A stretch of DNA of 8,201 nucleotides from Anaerolineae bacterium (GTDB lineage Bacteria > Chloroflexota > Anaerolineae > Promineifilales > Promineifilaceae), in NCBI GenBank assembly GCA_014879345.1, contig JACSSI010000184.1, positions 1 through 8,201 on the forward strand. Direction: 5' to 3'. The translations under genes were made by a program, and so were the position numbers. This document shows, piece by piece, positions 1 through 5,547 of this stretch. The first letter of the stretch is position 1; every line of letters begins with the position of its first letter. The notes beneath the pieces were generated by a model, which saw nothing but the letters and a program-made list of their open reading frames with translations, ran no database searches and had not been told where the DNA came from.

Positions 1-342
1 GACAAACCCGTGCTCTACCGTAACGCCGAAACCTTTGTTTTTCCCAGTAAGCGGGAGGGGTTTGGCCTGCCTGTGTTAGAGGCGATGGCTTGTGGAACGG
101 CCGTTGTTACCAGCAACGCCACCTCTCTCCCAGAAGTTGTTGGCGATGCTGGCTTCACTGTTGATCCTGATGATGCACGTGGTATGGCAGGCGCTATCAT
201 CGCCACCGTTATCCAGGATAATCTAGCTGCAGAAATGCGCCAAAGCAGTCAAAAGCAAGCCGCTGAATTCTCCTGGGAGAAAACAGCTACTGAAACTTTA
301 TTGATTTATGACCAAGTGTGCCTGGTAAACAGTGTTCAGTAA
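1..342 (+). CDS. Family-4 glycosyltransferase, C-terminal part (5' end outside window)
   Basis: The reading frame is open from base 1 and ends at TAA (340-342), giving 113 visible residues. The fragment is the nucleotide-sugar-binding C-terminal Rossmann half of a GT-B fold glycosyltransferase (GT4, Glycos_transf_1 type). It shows LYRNAETFVFPS, then EGFGLPVLEAM with the EX7E pair at visible residues E19 and E27, then GTAVVTSN and LPEVVGDAG. Enzymes of this family move a sugar from an activated donor to a lipid, polysaccharide or small acceptor at the inner face of the membrane; substrate cannot be told from this end. A GTG at base 10 is not the true start, because the conserved domain plainly continues upstream of the window. 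The stop codon lies inside a heptamer repeat array (325-359), so the last few residues (VNSVQ) are encoded by repeat DNA and are probably not functional protein. Confidence 0.9.
   Translation, partial: DKPVLYRNAETFVFPSKREGFGLPVLEAMACGTAVVTSNATSLPEVVGDAGFTVDPDDARGMAGAIIATVIQDNLAAEMRQSSQKQAAEFSWEKTATETLLIYDQVCLVNSVQ
96..105. repeat. AACGGCCGTT palindrome, site 1
   Basis: Exact copy in the first glycosyltransferase, read as Thr-Ala-Val. Confidence 0.85.
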
Positions 343-362
343 ACAGTTTTCAATGAACACCA
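325..362. repeat. Degenerate heptamer tandem array (WWCAGTR) over the glycosyltransferase stop codon
   Basis: Successive 7-mers from 328 read AACAGTG, TTCAGTA, AACAGTT, TTCAATG, AACACCA, with a partial unit before them. Purine-start and TT-start units alternate. The array includes the TAA stop at 340-342. A related array lies at 7279-7306 just past the LysR stop codon. Confidence 0.6.
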
Positions 363-366
363 GCAT

Positions 367-395
367 TTGCCTCACTTGCCCACACGCATTACAAT
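367..395 (+). promoter_or_regulatory. Predicted sigma70-type promoter of argS
   Basis: TTGCCT (367-372) is followed after 17 bases by TACAAT (390-395), one mismatch from the -10 consensus. Transcription would begin near 402, about 25 bases before the argS start. The ribosome binding site GAGAGG (412-417) lies 10 bases before the ATG. Called from motif match and spacing alone. Confidence 0.5.
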
Positions 396-427
396 GCGCC
401 GGATTTTTCACGAGAGGATAGACAAGA

Positions 428-2089
428 ATGAGAATAGACACGCAGTTAGAAATAGACCTTCGCCAGGCAATTAAAAACGCGCAAACCGCAGGCACCTTGC
501 CTGAGTTTGAGATACCGGAAGTTTCCATAGAAAAACCACGCGATCCAGAAAATGGTGATTACGCCACCCCCACACCACTGCGTTTAGCAAAACTGGCACG
601 AATGGCACCTGTTAAAATTGCCCAAGCCATTGCCGACCAGATGACAGCCCTCGACTATTTAGGCGAAGTTGCTGTTGCTGCGCCAGGTTTCATCAACTTT
701 CGCCTTTCATCAGCCTATATCCAGGGATTAGTTGAGCAGATTTTAGAAAAAGGTATGGATTTTGGCAGCATCAACATTGGTGCTGGCAAAAAAGCGCAGG
801 TCGAGTGTGTCAGTGCCAACCCCACGGGGCCAATTACACTCGGCCGCACCCGTGGTGGGGTGATGGGTGATACGTTGGCTCGCGCCATGCGTGCCGCAGG
901 GTATGATGTTACCCTGGAATATTACTATAACGATGCTGGACGCCAGATCACCATGCTCGGCGAATCGGTGAAAACCCGTTATTTACAACAGTGTGGTCAG
1001 GATATAGAACTCTCAGATGAGCATTATCAGGGCGCTTATATCACCGATATTGCTGAAGAATTATTCCAGCAGCATGGCGAGTCCCTGCAAGACCAACCCT
1101 CTGACTATTTTGGTGACATCGCCAAAGATCAAATTTCACAGCACCAAAAAGAAAGCCTAAAAAGCATCAATATCGAATTTGATGTTTATTTCCGTGAAAA
1201 TAGTTTGTATGAAGATGGTCAGGTGTGGGAAGCACTCGGAATATTGGAAGGGAAAGGATACGTCTACGAAAAAGATGGCGCAAAATGGTTCCGCACCACT
1301 GATTTTGGTGACGATAAAGATCGCGTCATTGTGAAAAACACAGGCGAGCCAACTTACCGTATGCCCGACATCGCTTACCATTGGAACAAAGCCCAGCGTG
1401 GCTTCGATTTAGTCGTCGATTTCTTTGGGCCAGATCATCATGCAACTGCCCCACAAGTGCTGATGGGTGTGCAGGCGTTGGGGTATGATACGAGCTTCGT
1501 GCGCACTGTTTTGCACCAAATTGTGAGCTTGGTGCGCAGTGGCGAACAGTTAAAAATGAGTACCCGACGAGGTACCTATGTTACCTTGGATGAACTGGTT
1601 GAAGAGGTAGGCCCTGATCCGATTCGCTATTTTATGATTTCGCGCTCGGGTAATTCTGAAATTATTTTTGATTTGGATTTGGCTGTTGAACAGTCAGATA
1701 AGAACCCGGTTTATTACATTCAAAATGCGCTGGTACGCTGCGCGGGTATTTTCCGCAAATGGGAAGAAGCTGGCTACGCGCCAGATGCGGATAAAGATGC
1801 TGACTTGAGTTTGCTTACACATGAAAACGAGAAACGTTTCTTGCTCAAAGCCTTAGAATTGTCCAATGTGTTAGAGTTGATGGTGGACGAGTCCGCACCA
1901 CATCATATTTCGTTTTTTGCGTATGAACTGGCTTCTATGTTTCATCCAACGTATGAAACATGCCGCGTGTTACATTCTGAGGTGCCTGAGGATGTTCGTT
2001 TGGCGCGATTACGTTTTTACCGGGCAGCAAAACAACTGTTTGCCCGTGTCCTTGATTTGATGGGGATGAGCGCGCCGGAAGTGATGTAA
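428..2089 (+). CDS. argS: Arginyl-tRNA synthetase (class I)
   Basis: Charges tRNA-Arg with arginine in the cytoplasm, using ATP. The 553-residue length fits the family. The N-terminal tRNA D-loop-recognising domain covers about residues 1-95. The catalytic Rossmann core follows, with SANPTGP (129-135), NDAGRQ (168-173), FGPDHHA (333-339) and KMSTRRG (376-382), the last being the KMSK-loop equivalent followed by YVTLDEL. The C-terminal DALR anticodon-binding domain runs from about NPVYYIQNA (426-434) to the end, with the typical HPTYETCRVL (506-515) and LMGMSAPEVM ending. The first signature motif is odd: the usual HIGH/HVGH tetrapeptide after SANPTGP reads TLGR (137-140), so both histidines are missing. 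The ATG is supported by an upstream GAGAGG and promoter. dcd follows 97 bases downstream in the same direction, across a two-hairpin repeat. No AACGGCCGTT site occurs in this gene. Confidence 0.95.
   Translation: MRIDTQLEIDLRQAIKNAQTAGTLPEFEIPEVSIEKPRDPENGDYATPTPLRLAKLARMAPVKIAQAIADQMTALDYLGEVAVAAPGFINFRLSSAYIQGLVEQILEKGMDFGSINIGAGKKAQVECVSANPTGPITLGRTRGGVMGDTLARAMRAAGYDVTLEYYYNDAGRQITMLGESVKTRYLQQCGQDIELSDEHYQGAYITDIAEELFQQHGESLQDQPSDYFGDIAKDQISQHQKESLKSINIEFDVYFRENSLYEDGQVWEALGILEGKGYVYEKDGAKWFRTTDFGDDKDRVIVKNTGEPTYRMPDIAYHWNKAQRGFDLVVDFFGPDHHATAPQVLMGVQALGYDTSFVRTVLHQIVSLVRSGEQLKMSTRRGTYVTLDELVEEVGPDPIRYFMISRSGNSEIIFDLDLAVEQSDKNPVYYIQNALVRCAGIFRKWEEAGYAPDADKDADLSLLTHENEKRFLLKALELSNVLELMVDESAPHHISFFAYELASMFHPTYETCRVLHSEVPEDVRLARLRFYRAAKQLFARVLDLMGMSAPEVM
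836..847 (+). other. Divergent HIGH signature of ArgRS (TLGR)
   Basis: Codons ACA CTC GGC CGC encode TLGR directly after SANPTGPI, exactly where class I synthetases carry HIGH (commonly HVGH in ArgRS). Surrounding motifs align without a gap, so this is substitution and not a frameshift. Confidence 0.8.
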
Positions 2090-2095
2090 ATAATA

Positions 2096-2145
2096 TTGTC
2101 GTGATGACTTGAGTCATTATAGCCACTGAAGTGGCAACTACGAAC
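2096..2145. repeat. 50-nt two-hairpin intergenic repeat, copy 1
   Basis: The parts in order are: TTGTCGTG; a 6-bp hairpin ATGACT-TG-AGTCAT (2104-2117); linker TATA; a second 6-bp hairpin GCCACT-GA-AGTGGC (2122-2135); AACTACGAAC. The ends are partly complementary (TTGT.GT against ACTACGAA). It fills half of the argS-dcd gap, beginning 6 bases after the argS stop. It aligns without gaps to copy 2 at 7194-7243. It could also damp transcription after argS, but has no T-tract typical of an intrinsic terminator. Confidence 0.7.
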
Positions 2146-2186
2146 CTTGGTCTGAAGTTTGCAATTAAAGAAACTGGAGAAGATGG

Positions 2187-2741
2187 ATGTCGATTAAACC
2201 TGATAAATGGATTCGCCGGATGGTGAAAGAGCATAATATGATTGAACCGTTTGTGGACGGTCAAATTCGAGAGGGTGTCATTTCTTATGGCTTGTCTTCT
2301 TATGGGTATGACATACGTGTGACGAATGAATTCAAGATTTTTACCAATGTGCATTCGGCTGTCGTTGATCCCAAAAACTTCAACCCCCAATCGTTTATCG
2401 ACTTTACAGGTGATGTGTGTGTTATTCCGCCCAATTCCTTTGTGTTGGCACAAACGGTTGAGTATTTCCGCATTCCCCGTGATACGCTGACGGTATGTTT
2501 GGGAAAATCCACGTATGCACGCTGCGGCCTCATTGTCAATGTAACGCCGTTTGAACCGGAGTGGGAAGGTCACGTGACGTTGGAGATCTCTAATACGACG
2601 CCGCTGCCAGCGCGGATTTATGCCAATGAGGGCATTGCGCAGGTGTTGTTCTTCCAGTCTGATGAGGTGTGTGAAACTTCTTACGCAGACAGAAAGGGTA
2701 AATATCAGGGACAGCGGAGTATTGTGCTGCCACGAATTTAA
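2187..2741 (+). CDS. dcd: dCTP deaminase
   Basis: Deaminates dCTP to dUTP and ammonia, feeding dUTPase and thymidylate synthesis. It belongs to the cytoplasmic homotrimeric dUTPase-like fold. The 184-residue protein is full length and shows the family signature throughout: GLSSYGYDIRV (35-45), then GKSTYARCGL (106-115), which holds the equivalents of E. coli Ser111 and Arg115 as S108 and R112. TPFEPEWEGHVTLEISN (120-136) carries the catalytic glutamate at E133 (E. coli Glu138). The C-terminal YANEGIAQVLFF and DRKGKYQGQ segments close over the nucleotide. The TPFEPEWEG form is the shorter active-site loop found in many bacteria and fits a mono-functional deaminase. Whether it also has dUTPase activity, as in M. 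jannaschii, cannot be excluded from sequence. GGAG at 2176-2179, 7 bases before the ATG, fixes the start. Confidence 0.95.
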   Translation: MSIKPDKWIRRMVKEHNMIEPFVDGQIREGVISYGLSSYGYDIRVTNEFKIFTNVHSAVVDPKNFNPQSFIDFTGDVCVIPPNSFVLAQTVEYFRIPRDTLTVCLGKSTYARCGLIVNVTPFEPEWEGHVTLEISNTTPLPARIYANEGIAQVLFFQSDEVCETSYADRKGKYQGQRSIVLPRI

Positions 2742-2759
2742 TATTTTTGCGTATTTTCA

Positions 2760-2788
2760 TTGGCTTATTGACGCATTGTGGATATAAT
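2760..2788 (+). promoter_or_regulatory. Predicted sigma70-type promoter of tRNA-Val
   Basis: TTGGCT (2760-2765), a 17-base spacer, then a perfect TATAAT (2783-2788). Initiation would fall near 2795, a few bases before the mature tRNA 5' end at 2801. A TTGACG at 2768-2773 is too close to the -10 to serve. Confidence 0.65.
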
Positions 2789-2800
2789 GCCATCCGCTTT

Positions 2801-2874
<74 letters not shown>

Positions 2875-2917
2875 TTTGCACTCCCCTGAAATTATTTTAT
2901 TCTGATTCTACTAGTTG

Positions 2918-2949
2918 ACAGCGAGCCACCTACTCTGGCTCGCTGTTTT
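2918..2949 (+). terminator. Intrinsic terminator after tRNA-Val
   Basis: A perfect 11-bp stem, ACAGCGAGCCA (2918-2928) with TGGCTCGCTGT (2936-2946), closes a 7-base loop and runs into TTTT (2946-2949). It ends the tRNA transcript and separates it from the gene starting at 2994. Confidence 0.85.
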
Positions 2950-2993
2950 GACGTTTGTATTGGCCTGTTTGTTGGGCTAAAGAGGGTTTGATT

Positions 2994-3902
2994 ATGGCTG
3001 GCAGGAATGGTTTCTCACAGGAATTGGTGTTTGCTGAGGGGGCGGTAACGGCCGTTATCCTGGGCATTATGCAAGATGGTGGGCTGCCGCACGCGGGCTG
3101 TCGTTGTGAGCGGTGTGTGGCGGCATTTAATGAACCGGAGAAGATTGAGTATGCGGCTTGTCTTGGATTAGTCGATACCAGAGGGGCGGAAACGGCCGTT
3201 TACCTCTTTGATGCCACGCCTGACATTAAATATCAGCTTAACTTGCTGGCAGTAGCGCTGGGGCCACATCCTGACCGGCCTAATCGGCTGCGTCAGCCAG
3301 ATGGCATTTTTCTAACTCATGCCCACATGGGGCATATTGCTGGCTTGCCGCAGTTGGGGCCGGAAGCGATGGCGGTGGCACGGCTGCCTGTGTATGCTTC
3401 TTATGAAATGGGGCGTTTACTGCAAGCGACGCCGTTGTGGGAACCGATGTTGAAGAACGTACGTCTTGTGCCGCTGCAACTGGAGCAATATGTGGAGGTG
3501 GCGCAGGATATTAAGATAACGGCCGTTCCCGTTCCCCATCGGGATGAGTGGGCGGTTGGCACCTTTGCGTACAAAATTGAGGGGCCGAACCGCACTCTCT
3601 TTTATGTGCCAGATATTGACCGGTGGGAGGCGTGGTTGGACGGAGATGACATGCTCAATTCGGTAGATGTGGCGCTGGTAGACGCCAGTTTTTACAGCAA
3701 AGATGAGTTAAACGGTCTTAATCCAGTTGCTCACCCCCTGGTTCCACACACATTGAAATTCTTTGCTGACCTTGATTGTGAATTGGTACTGACGCATTTC
3801 AACCACACCAATCCGGTGTTGGACAATGATAGTCAGGCACGTTCCCTTGTTGAGGCGGCAGGTGTGCAAGTGGCGCAAACGGGGCAGATGTTTTTGTTGT
3901 AG
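2994..3902 (+). CDS. PqqB-like metallo-beta-lactamase-fold hydrolase
   Basis: A 302-residue MBL-fold protein of the PqqB-like group. Features in order: GIMQDGGLPHAGCRCERC (24-41), whose cysteines C36, C38 and C41 match the structural zinc site of PqqB; LFDATPDI (72-79 region); the MBL metal motif THAHMGH (108-114) with histidines 109, 111 and 114; a further histidine in VPVPHRDEW (H182); VPDIDRW (205-211); and THFNHTNP near 267-274. The HxHxGH form, with glycine where classical MBL enzymes have aspartate, is typical of PqqB relatives. No other pqq gene or PqqA peptide is present, so a role in pyrroloquinoline quinone synthesis is unproven; a general hydrolase or oxygenase-like role is possible. 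A TTG at 2955 extends the frame, but the ATG at 2994 is preferred because GAGGG (2982-2986) lies 7 bases upstream. The gene holds three AACGGCCGTT sites. Confidence 0.85.
   Translation: MAGRNGFSQELVFAEGAVTAVILGIMQDGGLPHAGCRCERCVAAFNEPEKIEYAACLGLVDTRGAETAVYLFDATPDIKYQLNLLAVALGPHPDRPNRLRQPDGIFLTHAHMGHIAGLPQLGPEAMAVARLPVYASYEMGRLLQATPLWEPMLKNVRLVPLQLEQYVEVAQDIKITAVPVPHRDEWAVGTFAYKIEGPNRTLFYVPDIDRWEAWLDGDDMLNSVDVALVDASFYSKDELNGLNPVAHPLVPHTLKFFADLDCELVLTHFNHTNPVLDNDSQARSLVEAAGVQVAQTGQMFLL
3047..3056. repeat. AACGGCCGTT palindrome, site 2
   Basis: Exact copy in the PqqB-like gene, read as Thr-Ala-Val near its N-terminus. Confidence 0.85.
3191..3200. repeat. AACGGCCGTT palindrome, site 3
   Basis: Exact copy in the PqqB-like gene (Thr-Ala-Val); the symmetry extends one base each side (AAACGGCCGTTT). 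Confidence 0.85.
3518..3527. repeat. AACGGCCGTT palindrome, site 4
   Basis: Exact copy in the PqqB-like gene, Thr-Ala-Val, just before the metal-site segment PVPHRDEW. Confidence 0.85.
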
Positions 3903-3914
3903 ACAGAGTTCTTC

Positions 3915-3947
3915 AGATTGGTCCAATCTTAAAGATTGGACCAATCT
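3915..3947. repeat. Doubled 15-nt palindrome between convergent genes
   Basis: AGATTGG-T-CCAATCT (3915-3929), spacer TAA, AGATTGG-A-CCAATCT (3933-3947). Each half is palindromic around one central base, and the two halves together form a perfect 16-bp inverted repeat around A3931. It fills most of the 66-base gap between the stops at 3902 and 3969. It could act as a bidirectional terminator, as a pair of protein-binding sites, or as a dispersed repeat. T-runs are short (TT), so a classical intrinsic terminator is not a clean fit. Confidence 0.7.
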
Positions 3948-3968
3948 CGCCCGAAAATGTTTGGCTGC

Positions 3969-4883
3969 TTACAGCATGGTTATTAATTTGTCGGCGACCC
4001 GCAGGGTGGCGGATTGGGTTTCGCGGTGGTCTTCATAGCTCCAGACGGCGGAGAGGACGGCTTGCACGATGCCCCAACTGATGAGCCGTTGGCGGTCAAT
4101 TTGCAGGATTTCACTAAACTGGTCGATGCGGCGGGCGACGAGATTTTGCGCCAGGATGTTTTCGGTGTTGGGGTTATAGAGATAGGCGCCCACTTCGTAA
4201 GCGGGATCGCCGATGACGCCTTTGGGGTCGAGCGCCAGCCAGGGTTGACGTTGAGCGGCGAGCACGTTTTCATGGTGGAAGTCACCGTGGAGCAGCCTGG
4301 GCGGGATGTTGTCGGCCAATAATTCTGCGCGGAGGGAAACGGCCGTTTCCACCAATCGCCTCGGGAAAGGGCCAAAGCCATCTTCAAAATAGTCAGACAA
4401 CCATAACAAAGCTTGTGTCCACTTTTCCAGGGTGGGGAAGATGGGCTGATCTTCTGGCGGAATGGGCTGCCAGAGCTGCTGCATCAGGTGGGCGGCGATG
4501 CCGGTTTCTGCTTCATCATCTTCAAGAGACCATAAGGGTTGTCCCGGTTGAATCTGTTCCAGAAGCATGGCGTAATGGGTGGGGGATGAGTCGAGGAGAT
4601 GGCAGGCAGAACGGCCGTTATACCAGCGCAGCGCCGCCATTTCTGTGAGCAGTTCAGGACTCGGATAGCCTATTTTGAGAACGGCCGTTGTGCCATCAGC
4701 ACGCGTAACAGGGGCCACATAATTGTAACTGAGCTTGAAGGGGGGCAGAATCGTCAACTGCCATTGTTCAGCCAACTGGTTGATCATTTGTGGCAAGTGT
4801 GCCATCCACGCCTGCCCATCCGCTCCGTTCATCTCAACCATACGCTTGGCGAAGGCTTGTGGAATGACAACTGAACGGCTCAT
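3969..4883 (-). CDS. Aminoglycoside/hydroxyurea-type phosphotransferase (APH(6)-like kinase)
   Basis: A 304-residue member of the APH(6)/hydroxyurea phosphotransferase family (the StrB-like group with a kinase fold), which transfers the ATP gamma-phosphate to a hydroxyl of a small molecule. Visible motifs are TTAVLKIG with the nucleotide-binding lysine K70, the Brenner-type catalytic loop LLHGDFHHENVL (197-208) with catalytic D201 and N206, and LALDPKGVIGDPAYEVG (216-232) with metal-binding D219. The protein appears complete. Streptomycin is a natural guess from the family, but many members have unknown substrates, so resistance should not be assumed. The ATG at 4883 lies 17 bases after the stop of the Ddn-like gene on the same strand, implying co-transcription. 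No strong ribosome binding site is visible, so translational coupling is possible. It contains three AACGGCCGTT palindromes. Confidence 0.85.
   Translation of the reverse strand: MSRSVVIPQAFAKRMVEMNGADGQAWMAHLPQMINQLAEQWQLTILPPFKLSYNYVAPVTRADGTTAVLKIGYPSPELLTEMAALRWYNGRSACHLLDSSPTHYAMLLEQIQPGQPLWSLEDDEAETGIAAHLMQQLWQPIPPEDQPIFPTLEKWTQALLWLSDYFEDGFGPFPRRLVETAVSLRAELLADNIPPRLLHGDFHHENVLAAQRQPWLALDPKGVIGDPAYEVGAYLYNPNTENILAQNLVARRIDQFSEILQIDRQRLISWGIVQAVLSAVWSYEDHRETQSATLRVADKLITML
4338..4347. repeat. AACGGCCGTT palindrome, site 5
   Basis: Exact copy in the APH(6)-like gene, read on the minus strand as Thr-Ala-Val; symmetry extends to GGAAACGGCCGTTTCC. Confidence 0.85.
4610..4619. repeat. AACGGCCGTT palindrome, site 6
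   Basis: Exact copy in the APH(6)-like gene but in another frame, read as Asn-Gly-Arg (YNGRS). Confidence 0.85.
4680..4689. repeat. AACGGCCGTT palindrome, site 7
   Basis: Exact copy in the APH(6)-like gene, Thr-Ala-Val, directly next to the codons of the nucleotide-binding lysine (TTAVLK). Confidence 0.85.
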
Positions 4884-4900
4884 AATAAATTCGCGGCTTG

Positions 4901-5395
4901 TTAGTTATCCGGTTTTAATACAAACACGGGAATCTCCCGTCCATCAGTACGCGATTTGTAGGCCTCATACCCTGGATAAATAGCTACGGCCTTTTGCCAG
5001 TAACTCTCTTTTTCATCTCCAAATACTTCCCGACCAATATAAGGGTCAGTTTTACCATCGTGGGTTAGGGTGCAAGCTGGTGTTGCTTTTAAATTATAAT
5101 ACCAAGCTGGATGTTTTTTGCCGCCCCAATTGGAAGCAATGAGAATGACTTCATCATCTACAGGTGTGCCAATAAGAGGGACTTCCCGGGGTTGTCCGCT
5201 TTTGGCTCCGGTGGCAGTCAAGGTAACAAGAGGCAATCCTGAAAGCAGGCTGATGGCAGAATAACGGTCGTTACTCAAAGATAATACAGTTCGGTCTAAG
5301 TGATGAAAAGTGTACGAGAAAATCTTTGCGATGGGGCCAGTTGAAGCTAGTTTCATATTGGTTCGCTGAAATATATTTGGATTGTAATCAGGCAT
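4901..5395 (-). CDS. Deazaflavin (F420)-dependent nitroreductase family protein (Ddn-like)
   Basis: A 164-residue protein of the F420H2-dependent quinone/nitro-reductase family (Ddn type, split-barrel fold). Recognisable pieces are LPLVTLTATGAKSGQPREVPL (54-74), ASNWGGKKHPAWYYNLKA (87-104), and the C-terminal AIYPGYEAYKSRT (138-150) with IPVFVLKP. In characterised relatives these regions hold the deazaflavin cofactor F420, which passes hydride to quinones, nitro compounds or other electrophiles. The gene therefore suggests that the host makes or imports F420, which is known in several Chloroflexota and Actinomycetota. The start at 5395 has GGAGA (complement of 5402-5406), 6 bases upstream. 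It is the first gene of a probable two-gene operon with the kinase at 4883-3969. One near-copy of the iterated palindrome, AACGGTCGTT, is at 5263-5272. The substrate is unknown. Confidence 0.88.
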   Translation of the reverse strand: MPDYNPNIFQRTNMKLASTGPIAKIFSYTFHHLDRTVLSLSNDRYSAISLLSGLPLVTLTATGAKSGQPREVPLIGTPVDDEVILIASNWGGKKHPAWYYNLKATPACTLTHDGKTDPYIGREVFGDEKESYWQKAVAIYPGYEAYKSRTDGREIPVFVLKPDN

Positions 5396-5547
5396 GAGAA
5401 ATCTCCAAAAGTAATGAATAGGGGCACCTTTGATGAGTTTGTTGGCTGGACTGTCAGGAGATGTATTGTAGCTTGGAAAGAGACTCTTACCAACTTGTGA
5501 ATTCGTTGAGAAAAATAGCCTATTTTACGTTACACTATAGTTTAATT
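5396..5547. other. 152-base divergent intergenic region
   Basis: Separates the minus-strand Ddn-like gene from the plus-strand glycosyltransferase and must hold both promoters. Apart from the Ddn ribosome binding site (5402-5406 complement) and the weak TATAGT at 5536, I see no clear paired -35/-10 boxes, repeat or hairpin. Confidence 0.5.
5536..5541 (+). promoter_or_regulatory. Possible -10 element for a leaderless glycosyltransferase mRNA
   Basis: TATAGT (one mismatch from TATAAT) ends six bases before the ATG at 5548, so initiation would fall on or next to the start codon. No good -35 lies at 16-18 bases; TTGAGA at 5506-5511 is 24 bases away. Confidence 0.3.

Noticed and set aside
2096..2145. 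CRISPR or riboswitch reading of the hairpin region before dcd
   Set aside because: Only one copy here with no spacers, and the related element at 7194 precedes an unrelated gene in the other orientation.
1935..2573. Long minus-strand open frame (212 codons) across the argS end and dcd
   Set aside because: It lies opposite two well-conserved genes, crosses the intergenic repeat, and its translation shows no recognisable domain.
2955..2993. TTG at 2955 as start of the PqqB-like protein
   Set aside because: It follows the terminator closely with no ribosome binding site, while ATG 2994 has GAGGG at ideal spacing.
3983..4387. Second minus-strand frame inside the kinase gene
   Set aside because: Shifted-frame translation of the same region (rich in Pro, Ser, Thr) with no family character; the APH(6) frame explains the DNA.
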